From assembly GCA_013415595.1 (NCBI GenBank), contig JAAEEW010000187.1, positions 1-6,800 of the forward strand: a stretch of DNA of 6,800 nucleotides, given 5' to 3'. The notes beneath the pieces were generated by a model. It saw nothing but the letters and a program-made list of their open reading frames with translations. It did not search any database and was not told the origin of the DNA. Position 1 is the first letter of the stretch, and the number at the start of each line of letters is the position of its first letter. Both the position numbers and the translations under genes were made by a program. Source of the DNA: Methanosarcinales archaeon (GTDB lineage Archaea > Halobacteriota > Methanosarcinia > Methanotrichales > Methanotrichaceae). Below are positions 1 through 5,699 of this stretch, one piece after another.

Positions 1-44
1 CCCTGTGGATGAGGGACCGCTATTACGCCAGCCGTGTGAAGTAA
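1..44 (+). CDS. 3' end of an unidentified protein (partial)
   Basis: The third frame is open from the window edge and ends at TAA 42-44, giving the tail LWMRDRYYASRVK. The mix of aromatic and charged residues, and the sharp change to AT-rich sequence right after the stop, look like the end of a real gene. Thirteen residues are too few to name a family. The other two frames either stop at once or give unlikely peptides. Confidence 0.4.
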   Translation, partial: LWMRDRYYASRVK

Positions 45-47
45 TGA

Positions 48-80
48 TAATAGTATTAATAATGTATTATAATAAATTGA
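48..80 (+). promoter_or_regulatory. AT-rich promoter-like region upstream of the tus-like operon
   Basis: Between the TAA at 42-44 and the Shine-Dalgarno-like purines at 80-93 the sequence is almost pure A/T, in a window that is otherwise GC-rich. Two overlapping TATA-like stretches are present (about 51-60 and 64-74). Archaeal transcription starts about 25 bases after the TATA box, so either would place the start near 80-98, giving a very short leader or leaderless mRNA. No box is a clean match to the consensus, and part of the A/T richness could serve as terminator for the gene ending at 44. Confidence 0.35.
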
Positions 81-99
81 AGGAGTGGAGGAGAGAAAA

Positions 100-894
100 T
101 TGGCAGGTGGACCGGCTGAGGTGCGACTGGTCAGCAACGCCATGAACAACGCCATGCGCCGAAAGGTCATGGCCCTGCTGACGGAAGGGAAGAAGACCAG
201 AGAGGAGATCTCCGGGGCAGTTGGCCCGGCAATGCTCGATTACCATCTCTCCATCCTGGAGGGGGCAAAGCTCGTCCACATCCAGGATGACGGGGTGGCC
301 CTGACCGACTTCGGGATGAACTTCATGCAGGGCAAGTCGGAGAAGCCCAGGGCCAGCGCCGACCTGAAGGGGGCAAAGCCGGTGGATGTGGTGGAGGTGA
401 GGCAGCTCCTCCCCTGCATCGCCGACAAGTCCAGGTTCAGGATAATCGCCCGCATGGAGCCCCCGCTGGGCAAAGCCCTGTCGCTGCTGGAGCCTCTCTT
501 TCCCAGGGGCAGGTATTCCGATAGCATCGGCTCGCTGATAATTCAGAAGGGCACGGTCCTGATCACCCTCTACGGCACTGGCAACGTGACCATGACCATG
601 ATCAAAGACCAGGAGGAGGCCATGGAGATCCTGGAGGGTCTGTCGGAGACCATCAACCGGGCCATCGCCAGTGGGGTGACCCCAGCACCCCGGGAGAGGG
701 TGCGGATCGACCCCCTGGAGGTCAACCGGTATCTCCCGGGAACGAACTGCCGGGAGTGCGGCGAGCAGAGCTGCTACTCCTTCGCCATCCGCCTGGCCAA
801 CGGCGAGGTCCCGGTGGACAGTTGTCCGACCCTTCATGAGGACAGGTACGCCGTCCGCCTGGAGCACCTGCGGGCGCTCATGGCCTATCTGTGA
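100..894 (+). CDS. Winged-helix (ArsR-like) protein with C-terminal CdhD-type 4Fe-4S domain; probable regulator
   Basis: Residues about 12-80 form an ArsR/MarR-like winged helix: an amphipathic helix with NNAMRRKVMALL, then EEISGAVG and a recognition segment MLDYHLSILEGAKLV. The middle (about 95-195) is an alpha/beta region I do not recognise. Residues 215-245 carry NCRECGEQSC followed by FAIRLANGE and CPTL, so four cysteines (217, 220, 225, 242) in C-x2-C-x4-C-x16-C spacing. This is the 4Fe-4S motif of the corrinoid/Fe-S subunit CdhD/AcsC of acetyl-CoA decarbonylase/synthase and of related proteins. The likely role is a cytoplasmic DNA-binding sensor whose output depends on an Fe-S cluster; that is inference from architecture. 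Start: TTG at 100 lies 6 bases after GGAGGAG (87-93). An in-frame GTG at 85 would add five residues, but its AAGGAG abuts the codon. It is the first gene of a same-strand run with three sulfur-relay genes, which it may control. Confidence 0.85.
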   Translation: MAGGPAEVRLVSNAMNNAMRRKVMALLTEGKKTREEISGAVGPAMLDYHLSILEGAKLVHIQDDGVALTDFGMNFMQGKSEKPRASADLKGAKPVDVVEVRQLLPCIADKSRFRIIARMEPPLGKALSLLEPLFPRGRYSDSIGSLIIQKGTVLITLYGTGNVTMTMIKDQEEAMEILEGLSETINRAIASGVTPAPRERVRIDPLEVNRYLPGTNCRECGEQSCYSFAIRLANGEVPVDSCPTLHEDRYAVRLEHLRALMAYL

Positions 895-962
895 AGGGAT
901 GGGCAAGGGGAGGGGAGAGGAACGGCAAGAAGCGCAGATTTGGAGGAGGCCGCAAGGCGGAG

Positions 963-1340
963 GTGAGGAGACTGAAGACCGTAACCATTGTTCTCACCGA
1001 CGGGCCGTACATCTCGGAGTATGCGGAGATGGCCTATCGAATAGCCCATGCCTGCCTGGGCCAGGCCCGGGTGAACCTGTTCCTCTACCTGGACGCCGTG
1101 CACATTCCAAAGGTCGGCCAGACCCCGGACAGCTTCGCCAATGCCGGACGGCTGTTCTTGGAGCTGGCGGAGGAGGGGGTCACCATCAGGGCCTGCCAGA
1201 GGTGCTCCAACGCCAGGGGATACCAGGGGGACGAAGAAGGGTCCTGCCGGGACATCCTGCCCGGGATCAGGATCGCCAGCCTCTACCAGCTGCAGAAGAT
1301 GATTGAATCCAGCGACCGGGTGGTCAGCCTCTCCAGGTGA
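963..1340 (+). CDS. TusD/DsrE-like sulfurtransferase subunit
   Basis: Small DsrE-superfamily protein of about 125 residues, close to the length of bacterial TusD. The Rossmann-like core begins KTVTIVLTDGPY and ends SDRVVSL, matching the family's opening beta strand and its closing CDRVV-type strand. The diagnostic segment is EEGVTIRACQRCSNARGY, which lines up with the active-site region of TusD (a cysteine a few residues before a conserved RRG/ARG). The aligned cysteine is residue 78, with a second at 81 and a third at 95. In TusD/DsrE this cysteine carries persulfide sulfur handed on within a TusBCD/DsrEFH hexamer. The frame is open back to a GTG at 891 overlapping the previous stop, but those 24 extra residues are a G/R-rich string from a purine-rich spacer. 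GTG 963 or CTG 972, beside GGAGGTGAGG at 959-968, is a likelier start. The tusC-like and tusB-like genes follow. Confidence 0.88.
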   Translation: MRRLKTVTIVLTDGPYISEYAEMAYRIAHACLGQARVNLFLYLDAVHIPKVGQTPDSFANAGRLFLELAEEGVTIRACQRCSNARGYQGDEEGSCRDILPGIRIASLYQLQKMIESSDRVVSLSR

Positions 1341-1409
1341 TGCGATGACTATGAACGGAATGGTCGGAGGAAATGTGGCCGGAGCTTCAACGAAGGACGG
1401 CCAGGGGAC

Positions 1410-1438
1410 GGAGTCAGGGTGAGGGAGTCAGAGTGAGG
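1410..1438 (+). repeat. Tandem 14-bp duplication at the start of the tusC-like gene
   Basis: GGAGTCAGGGTGAGG (1410-1424) is followed with a one-base overlap by GGAGTCAGAGTGAGG (1424-1438), two 15-mers differing at one position with a 14-bp period. The duplication spans the candidate ribosome binding site and GTG start (1433) of the tusC-like gene, so it doubles the purine-rich binding region. Because 14 is not a multiple of three, it shifts frame relative to itself, which suggests that the upstream part is not coding. Confidence 0.7.
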
Positions 1439-1774
1439 TCGATGCTCTTCCTGGTGGATGCGGCCCCCTACGGCTCGGAGAAGGCCTACGGCATTCTGAA
1501 CGCCGCCCTGGTCTGCCTGCCCCTGGGAGCAGCGGTGGCCCTGTACGGCGACGGGGTCTACCTGGCCCTGGCCGGCCAGGACAGCCGGGGCCTCTCCGTT
1601 CCCAACCTGGGCAGCGTCCTGTACGCCTATCCGGAGCTGAGGGTGGTGGCCCACGAGCCCTCCCTGGTGGAGCGAGGCCTCATGGACCGGGAGCTGATAG
1701 AGAAGGTGGAGCTGCTTGACGAGATGCAGTTCCTGGAGGAGCTGGAGGCCGCGGAAGCTGCGGTGATGATGTGA
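1433..1774 (+). CDS. TusC/DsrF-like sulfur-relay subunit
   Basis: The protein has about 113 residues (TusC is about 119). The start MLFLVDAAPYGSEKAYG and the later LYGDGVYLAL fit the DsrE-superfamily pattern of TusC/DsrF, in which an AP-x-G loop after strand 1 and a DGV motif after strand 2 are typical. VVAHEPSLVERGL aligns with the C-x-x-SL-x-ERGL region of enterobacterial TusC. The position that is cysteine there is not cysteine here, and the only cysteine (VCLPLG) lies elsewhere, so this subunit is probably structural. The C-terminus is acidic (LEELEAAEAA). Start choice: ATG 1373 would add 20 poorly family-like residues and sits only two bases from its GGAGG. GTG 1433 follows GGTGAGGGAG at good spacing, and ATG 1442 is another option. 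It lies between the TusD-like and TusB-like genes on the same strand with no promoter-like AT stretch between them. Confidence 0.85.
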   Translation: MRSMLFLVDAAPYGSEKAYGILNAALVCLPLGAAVALYGDGVYLALAGQDSRGLSVPNLGSVLYAYPELRVVAHEPSLVERGLMDRELIEKVELLDEMQFLEELEAAEAAVMM

Positions 1775-1934
1775 AGGGAACCCCGCTGGCCCATGGGAGG
1801 TCTGTGGGATTTGATGAGGGGGCGGAGATTAGGTGAAGGTGGAGGGGAAAGAGGAGAGGAAAGGGAAAGATGGGAGGGAGGGGGAAGAGAGAAGGAAGGG
1901 GAAAGAAAGGGGTGTGGAGAAGGAGGAGCGGGAA
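1775..1934 (+). other. Polypurine spacer before the tusB-like gene
   Basis: This spacer is strongly strand-asymmetric. From 1841 to 1928 only three of 88 bases are pyrimidines (T at 1871, 1913 and 1915). The frame of the following gene stays open through it from a GTG at 1833 (preceded directly by TAG 1830-1832) and would encode a run of K, E, R and G. No DsrH/TusB protein I know needs such a tail, so I read it as untranslated spacer, though translation as a charged extension cannot be excluded. The last purines, AGGAGG 1921-1926, form the probable ribosome binding site for ATG 1935. Confidence 0.7.
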
Positions 1935-2249
1935 ATGAGGGAGGAGAATGATGAGAGGGCCGTCGATCTGTTCCTCCTGACCAGGCCTCCCGGCCACCAC
2001 CGGGCCGACCTGTGCCTGCGCCTCGTGGAGAGGTCGAGGAACCCCCGGCTGTACCTGGCCGGGGACGGGATCTACAACCTGCTCTGCCTGCCCGCCCATT
2101 TAAACGGCAGGGGACGGGTGGTGGCCTGCCGGGAGGACGCCCTGGCCCGGGGGCTTGGCGACTGCCGGGAGGCGGCGTATCCCGACGATTTCTACCGGGA
2201 GCTGGCCAGGGAGATGCTGGGCGACCGGGTCAAGATGTTCGTATTTTAG
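1935..2249 (+). CDS. TusB/DsrH-like sulfur-relay subunit
   Basis: Third DsrE-superfamily gene, 104 residues from ATG 1935 (TusB is about 95). It opens with VDLFLLTRPPGHHRADLCL, equivalent to the LHTLHRSP-type start of TusB, followed by LYLAGDGIYNLL (the DGV-like loop). VVACREDALARGL matches closely the VYALNEDLIARGL segment of E. coli TusB, and the last part (YPDDFYRELA) matches the family's final D-x-x-DFV helix. C65 sits where E. coli TusB has asparagine. In the TusBCD/DsrEFH complex the B/H subunit is part of a two-fold hetero-hexamer with D and C. Start: ATG 1935 is preceded by AGGAGG at 1921-1926 with 8-base spacing. The longer open frame from GTG 1833 would add 34 K/E/R-rich residues. 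It is the last gene of the operon; no tusA, tusE or dsrC acceptor gene is visible nearby. Confidence 0.83.
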   Translation: MREENDERAVDLFLLTRPPGHHRADLCLRLVERSRNPRLYLAGDGIYNLLCLPAHLNGRGRVVACREDALARGLGDCREAAYPDDFYRELAREMLGDRVKMFVF

Positions 2250-2315
2250 GGCTGCCCCGGGGCCGGGGGGAGGGAGATGGCCGAAGATGTCATCATATTC
2301 GCCAGCCCCGGCCGG
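2250..2315. terminator. Convergent intergenic gap with GC-rich inverted repeats, possible terminator
   Basis: This 66-base gap separates the stop of the tusB-like gene from the stop of the oppositely oriented GH13 gene. It holds a perfect 10-bp palindrome GCCCCGGGGC (2254-2263) and a longer-range pair GGCCGGGG (2261-2268) / CCCCGGCC (2306-2313). There is no oligo-T tract on either strand, so it does not match the usual archaeal U-tract terminator. Its role is inferred only from the convergent position. Confidence 0.25.
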
Positions 2316-4172
2316 CTAGCCCTCCCAGGTCCAGATGCGGCCGTAGTTGCTGGGAACAAGGATCTTTCGCCACTCTCCGGCGGTGACGTCCGGCAGGTTG
2401 TCCTGGCCTTGCAGGTCCTCGTGGTACTTGCCGTCCCTGGGGAAGCAGAACTCCGCCGTCTGGTCCTGGTCCCCGAAGTTCAGGGCCACCAGGCTGAACT
2501 CGTCTCCTGCCTGGCGGTGGAAGAGCAGGAGCCCCCGGGACTGGTAGCGGGAGGGGTCGTTGTAGAAGTAGTGGTCGCCCCGCCGGAGCTGAGCCCTCTC
2601 TTTTCTGAGCGCAATGAGCCTTCGCACCAGGCGGACGATGTTTTTCCCCTCCTGGGTGTAGAAGTAGTCCCAGCGCATGGGCCGGAACATCTTCACCCTG
2701 CCGTAGCCCTCGTCGGGCAGCCAGTAGTTCTCGCAGAACTCCTGGCCCTGCCAGAGCATGGGTATCCCCCGGGCGGTGAGGAGGGCGATCAGGTAGGGCT
2801 GGACCCTGTACCAGCGGCTGCGAAGCCCCTCTTGCAGCAGCTTCTCGTCTTCTTCCTGGATTCCGAAGTGGCAGATGAAGCGGGAGTGGTCGTGGTTCTC
2901 GATGTACTGCAGTGCAGTCTTCTTCATGCCGTGGCCGTCGACGGGGAATCCGTCCAGGCCGGTTCTGCACCCCAGATCCCTCAGCCTCTCCTGGAAGCTC
3001 CAGGAATCCCCGGCCAAAGCCAGCTCCCTGGCCGTCCCCAGAGTGCGGTTCTGCCAGGTGCAGTTGCTGTAGCTCTCGGAAAGCGCCCGGATGGGATCGT
3101 CCAGGTCCTCGGCGCACTGGATGAGGTTGAAGTCCGGGCCGTCGAAGAACCTGTTCCAGTGGTCTCCTTCGCCCTTCTTTCCCCGGACCAGCTCGCAGGT
3201 CTCGTAGACCAGCCAGGCGTAGCCCACTCCGGTGGCCCCGTCCCAGTAGTTGGGCACGCAGTCGTAGCGGAAGCCGTCCACGTGGTAGGTGGATAGCCAG
3301 TGGTGGTTGACGCTGAAGAAGAAGTCCCGGGTCAGGTTCCTGTTGAAGTCGGTGCTGACCCCGAAGGGATAATCGGTCCCGAAGGGGCCGGTGAAGGGGC
3401 TGTGGATCCCCAGCTTTCCGTACAGGTAGGGATAGGTGAAGCCCTCGGAGACGTGGCCGAATACCATGTCCAGGATGACCGCGATCCCCCGCTGGTGGGC
3501 GGCGTCGATGAAGGCCTGCATGTCCCGCCGGTTGCCGAACCGGTCGTCCACCCCGAAGTAGCCCAGGGGGTCGAAGCCCCAGTTGATGGTGTTGGCCACG
3601 TGGTTTACGGGCATGACCTCGATGCAGTTGATTCCCAGGTCCCGCAGGTAGTCCAGCCGGTCGATGGTCCCGGCCAGGCCGCCTCCGAACTCGTTGATCA
3701 TCAGCTCGTAGAGGATTATGTCCTCCAGGGGCGGGATCTTCCAGTCCAGCTCTTTGTCGTTCCAGTCGTAGGGCTCGTAGCCCAGGGTGAAGGAGGAGAG
3801 CTTTCCCACCCCGAACTCCCGGGCGAAGGGATCGATGATCCAGTCGATGATCGAGTCGCTCTTCGGCTCCTTCAGGCAGTAGCGGTAGACGTATTTTCCC
3901 GGACGACCCCAGTAGGAGTCCCTCCGGGGCTTGGACTGGGTGCTGATGTCTATCCTGGCTGACCAGTACTGGCCGTAATCGGGGTCTAGCTCGCTGAACA
4001 TCTCGAACTGCAGCGGCTCTATGCCCTGGCGAAACTGGTCCTTCTCGTGAATCACCTTGGCAAAGAGCTGATAGCCGTCATCGTTCGATATGTCCGGCAG
4101 GTAAATTCCAAAATCGGCCACGCCGTCTGGCGTGGCTCTGGCTCCAAGCTTTTTTAAGGGCAGGAGTTTCAT
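2316..4172 (-). CDS. GH13 alpha-amylase-family enzyme, probable alpha-glucan hydrolase or branching-type enzyme
   Basis: A 618-residue protein with all GH13 signatures. An N-terminal CBM48-like beta domain (about 18-135, ending FTLGYEPYDW) precedes a (beta/alpha)8 barrel that opens ILYELMINEFGG (153-164), then WGFDPLGYFGVDDRFG. Region I is DMVFGH (235-240), region II GFRYD with nucleophile D304 and R302, region III AED with acid/base E355, and region IV ENHD with D428. A C-terminal beta domain runs from about 545. The FGH of region I resembles branching enzymes (PGH/SH), whereas AEDLDDP and ENHD are nearer trehalohydrolase or amylase types, so hydrolase versus 4-alpha-glucan branching activity is undecided. 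No signal peptide is visible; it is probably cytoplasmic and acts on glycogen-like or trehalose-linked glucan. The ATG at 4172 has GGAGTGA 7 bases upstream on its strand (plus 4180-4186). It is convergent with the tus-like operon, and 393 bp separate it from the next gene. Confidence 0.93.
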   Translation of the reverse strand: MKLLPLKKLGARATPDGVADFGIYLPDISNDDGYQLFAKVIHEKDQFRQGIEPLQFEMFSELDPDYGQYWSARIDISTQSKPRRDSYWGRPGKYVYRYCLKEPKSDSIIDWIIDPFAREFGVGKLSSFTLGYEPYDWNDKELDWKIPPLEDIILYELMINEFGGGLAGTIDRLDYLRDLGINCIEVMPVNHVANTINWGFDPLGYFGVDDRFGNRRDMQAFIDAAHQRGIAVILDMVFGHVSEGFTYPYLYGKLGIHSPFTGPFGTDYPFGVSTDFNRNLTRDFFFSVNHHWLSTYHVDGFRYDCVPNYWDGATGVGYAWLVYETCELVRGKKGEGDHWNRFFDGPDFNLIQCAEDLDDPIRALSESYSNCTWQNRTLGTARELALAGDSWSFQERLRDLGCRTGLDGFPVDGHGMKKTALQYIENHDHSRFICHFGIQEEDEKLLQEGLRSRWYRVQPYLIALLTARGIPMLWQGQEFCENYWLPDEGYGRVKMFRPMRWDYFYTQEGKNIVRLVRRLIALRKERAQLRRGDHYFYNDPSRYQSRGLLLFHRQAGDEFSLVALNFGDQDQTAEFCFPRDGKYHEDLQGQDNLPDVTAGEWRKILVPSNYGRIWTWEG

Positions 4173-4565
4173 AACGAAATCACTCCAGATAAGGATTTTC
4201 GATCAGGTGAAGAGGCCAATGAAAGCCATTTTCTGATTTGAGATCTTCAATCTTTGAGGGCGAAGGGCATTTTTTAGCCAGCAGTCCCTCTCCATGCAGA
4301 TTTAACTTCCTGGAGACATTCCCTCGAAAGGCCGATATGCCTCTATGCCTGAACGTTTTTCTGCTCGAATTTTTACTCTATTATTTGCGGCCCACATCAT
4401 AAATAATTTTGCAGGTAGAGCGGATGATGTCAAAGGTCTCATGGGCAGGCTGCAGAAAAATGATATTGGCCACCCAGGCCGCCCATGGGACCTGAAAGGG
4501 CATTCTATCTTTGGCTACAGTTTCGTCCGCAGGTATCGTCTACAGGTATCGTACACGGGTATCGT
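4173..4565. other. 393-bp intergenic region without a supported gene
   Basis: This is the upstream region of the GH13 gene and the downstream region of the exported-protein gene, both on the minus strand. Base composition is more AT-rich than the flanking genes. The only TATA-like run that could serve the GH13 gene is the minus-strand GGCTAAAAAATGC (plus 4268-4280), which would give a leader of about 75 bases; this is weak. A minus-strand CATTTTTC (around 4454-4461) could end transcription of the upstream gene. An 86-codon plus-strand frame from 4345 has no ribosome binding site or family features, and I do not call it. A tandem repeat occupies the right edge. Confidence 0.5.
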
Positions 4566-4581
4566 CTACAGGATCGAGTAC
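4515..4581. repeat. Degenerate 12-14-bp tandem repeat overlapping the 3' end of the exported-protein gene
   Basis: Successive units read AGGTATCGTCTAC (4531-4543), AGGTATCGTACACG (4544-4557), GGTATCGTCTAC (4558-4569) and AGGATCGAGTAC (4570-4581). A poorer copy with TTTCGTC lies at 4515-4530. The last unit is inside the coding sequence and the third contains the stop codon of the minus-strand gene (4566-4568). The array probably arose by slippage duplication of the gene's end. Spacing and sequence vary too much for a CRISPR array. Confidence 0.75.
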
Positions 4582-5360
4582 TCCTGGTCGCTGATATCGT
4601 CGTAATCGTCCGCCGAGGCATGGTTTCCATCCCGGGCCTGGACTTCTATCATGTAATCCGCAGGCTCCCAGCCGGACGTATCCCAGGACCAGGTGCTTTG
4701 CGGGCCCCAGCCGGTGGCCAGCAGGACCTCTCCCGTGGATGCATCTTTCAATTTAAACTTGATGTCAACCTGGTCAGAATCCGGATCTTCGGTCTGTACG
4801 TTCCAGCGAACGACCGTCCCTGCCACCTGGGGGCTTCCCTCGTCCGGCCAGAAATCCAGGATGGTGGGAGGACTGTTGGATGGAGGGGGCTGGGCATGGA
4901 TCTCAGGCCGGCTCTCCTCGAGGGTATAGGGGCACTCGATGGAATCGTCAAAGTCGAGGGCACCCTCCTCATCATTCCCATCCCTGATCAGGACGCTGAT
5001 AACGTACCTTCCCACACCATATTCCTCTGTATTCCAGATCCATTCGTTATCGTCTTTCCATCCAGTTAGAGGATTGGTCTCCCCGGAAGAACCTCTTAAA
5101 AGGAACTTATAGCTGATGGGATCGCCATCCGGATCTTCTGCTACGGCATGCCAGAGAATCGGGGTATCGGGCTTCTGAGGACTGGGCAGGTTAGGATTAA
5201 TGGCCTTCAGGCTTGGCGGCTCGATGCTGTCTGTGACCATTGCAGGGCCTTCGTCTGATGGTCGGATCTCCTGGAGCAATGTGGGTATGCAGGGCGCAAT
5301 GGTCGTGGCAATCGCACCAATGATGGCCACAAAGAGGGCCAGTTTGAATTGGTTCTCCAT
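4566..5360 (-). CDS. Exported or membrane-anchored protein with two DPDGD-type beta-sandwich repeats
   Basis: A 264-residue protein. An N-terminal hydrophobic segment (about 5-27, FKLALFVAIIGAIATTIAP) acts as signal peptide or membrane anchor; there is no good lipobox. A linker with many prolines follows, then two homologous domains of about 100 residues. Domain 1 (about 49-147) has LWHAVAEDPDGDPISYKFLL, W-x-W and YVISVLIRDGNDE. Domain 2 (about 164-264) has VRWNVQTEDPDSDQVDIKFKL, STWSWDTSGW, YMIEVQARDGNHA and DYDD. Acidic DPD-x-D loops and the RDG strand are typical of Ig-like/cadherin-like surface domains common in methanogen envelope proteins, often calcium-binding. A pro-rich linker (QPPPSNSPP) joins the copies. 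No catalytic domain is seen, so adhesion or cell-surface structure is inferred. ATG 5360 is preferred over ATG 5417, since the extra 19 residues hide the signal segment and fall near the expected transcription start. Confidence 0.8.
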   Translation of the reverse strand: MENQFKLALFVAIIGAIATTIAPCIPTLLQEIRPSDEGPAMVTDSIEPPSLKAINPNLPSPQKPDTPILWHAVAEDPDGDPISYKFLLRGSSGETNPLTGWKDDNEWIWNTEEYGVGRYVISVLIRDGNDEEGALDFDDSIECPYTLEESRPEIHAQPPPSNSPPTILDFWPDEGSPQVAGTVVRWNVQTEDPDSDQVDIKFKLKDASTGEVLLATGWGPQSTWSWDTSGWEPADYMIEVQARDGNHASADDYDDISDQEYSIL

Positions 5361-5430
5361 ATTTTGCTCACTTATGATGCAATTCCAAATAGATAAACCT
5401 GATCCTGAGCGGGCCATCGACGAGCATATT

Positions 5431-5440
5431 GGATATAAAA
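5431..5440 (-). promoter_or_regulatory. TATA box for the exported-protein gene
   Basis: On the minus strand the bases read TTTTATATCC, within an AT-rich tract (5431-5470) that includes an A-rich BRE-like stretch just upstream (AAAAGAC). This is a good match to the archaeal TATA consensus. Transcription would start about 25 bases on, near plus 5405-5410, leaving a leader of about 50 bases to ATG 5360. That start lies about at the alternative ATG 5417, which argues against the longer protein. Confidence 0.6.
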
Positions 5441-5699
5441 TGTCTTTTAATTTTAATAATGTTTATTGGCTCATAGTAATCAAAATTCATGTAGATTGCA
5501 GATCAGGGCAGGAATTGCGGACATTGCAGGAACGATGAATAGGCCAGACGATCGGGCTGCCTTTTATGCAAGCCACTTGTCCGGCCGATTGTGTAAGCCC
5601 TTTGCGCAGGCTATGTAAACTATCGTATACGTTAAATTAAATCGAAGTGACGTCAAAAGACAATAGCTCTTTAAGAAGCATGGCCAGAATAGATGCGTT
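5441..5699. other. Noncoding region between the exported-protein promoter and the tRNA pair
   Basis: About 260 bases with no recognised gene. It is AT-rich at both ends and contains short self-complementary sites such as CGTATACG (around 5624-5631) and GACGTC (5649-5654), none with a clear role. A 27-codon plus-strand frame (5535-5618) exists but lacks well-spaced ribosome binding bases. The short motif ATTGC recurs around 5495-5527 (ATTGCAG, ATTGCGG, ATTGCAGG) without regular spacing. Confidence 0.5.

Noticed and set aside
67..906. Minus-strand open frame of 279 codons opposite the winged-helix gene
   Set aside because: Its G/L/H/Q-rich translation has no domain features, while the plus strand encodes clear HTH and Fe-S motifs.
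1373..1432. N-terminal extension of the tusC-like protein from ATG 1373
   Set aside because: The added residues include the out-of-frame 14-bp duplication, are not family-like, and the GGAGG is only two bases from the ATG.
2277..3296. Long plus-strand open frame of 339 codons, with another at 3300-3962
   Set aside because: Both lie antisense to the GH13 gene, which has all catalytic motifs. Their V/P/E/G-rich translations are typical of the complement of a GC-rich gene.
4515..4581. Possible CRISPR array
   Set aside because: Units of 12-14 bp are adjacent with no spacers.
4345..4605. 86-codon plus-strand frame in the intergenic region
   Set aside because: No ribosome binding site, no family features, and its 3' part is the antisense of a tandem repeat and of the end of a real gene.
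5535..5618. 27-codon frame starting MNRPDDRAAFYASH
   Set aside because: AGGA is too close to the ATG, there is no TATA box at a fitting distance, and the peptide has no recognisable feature.
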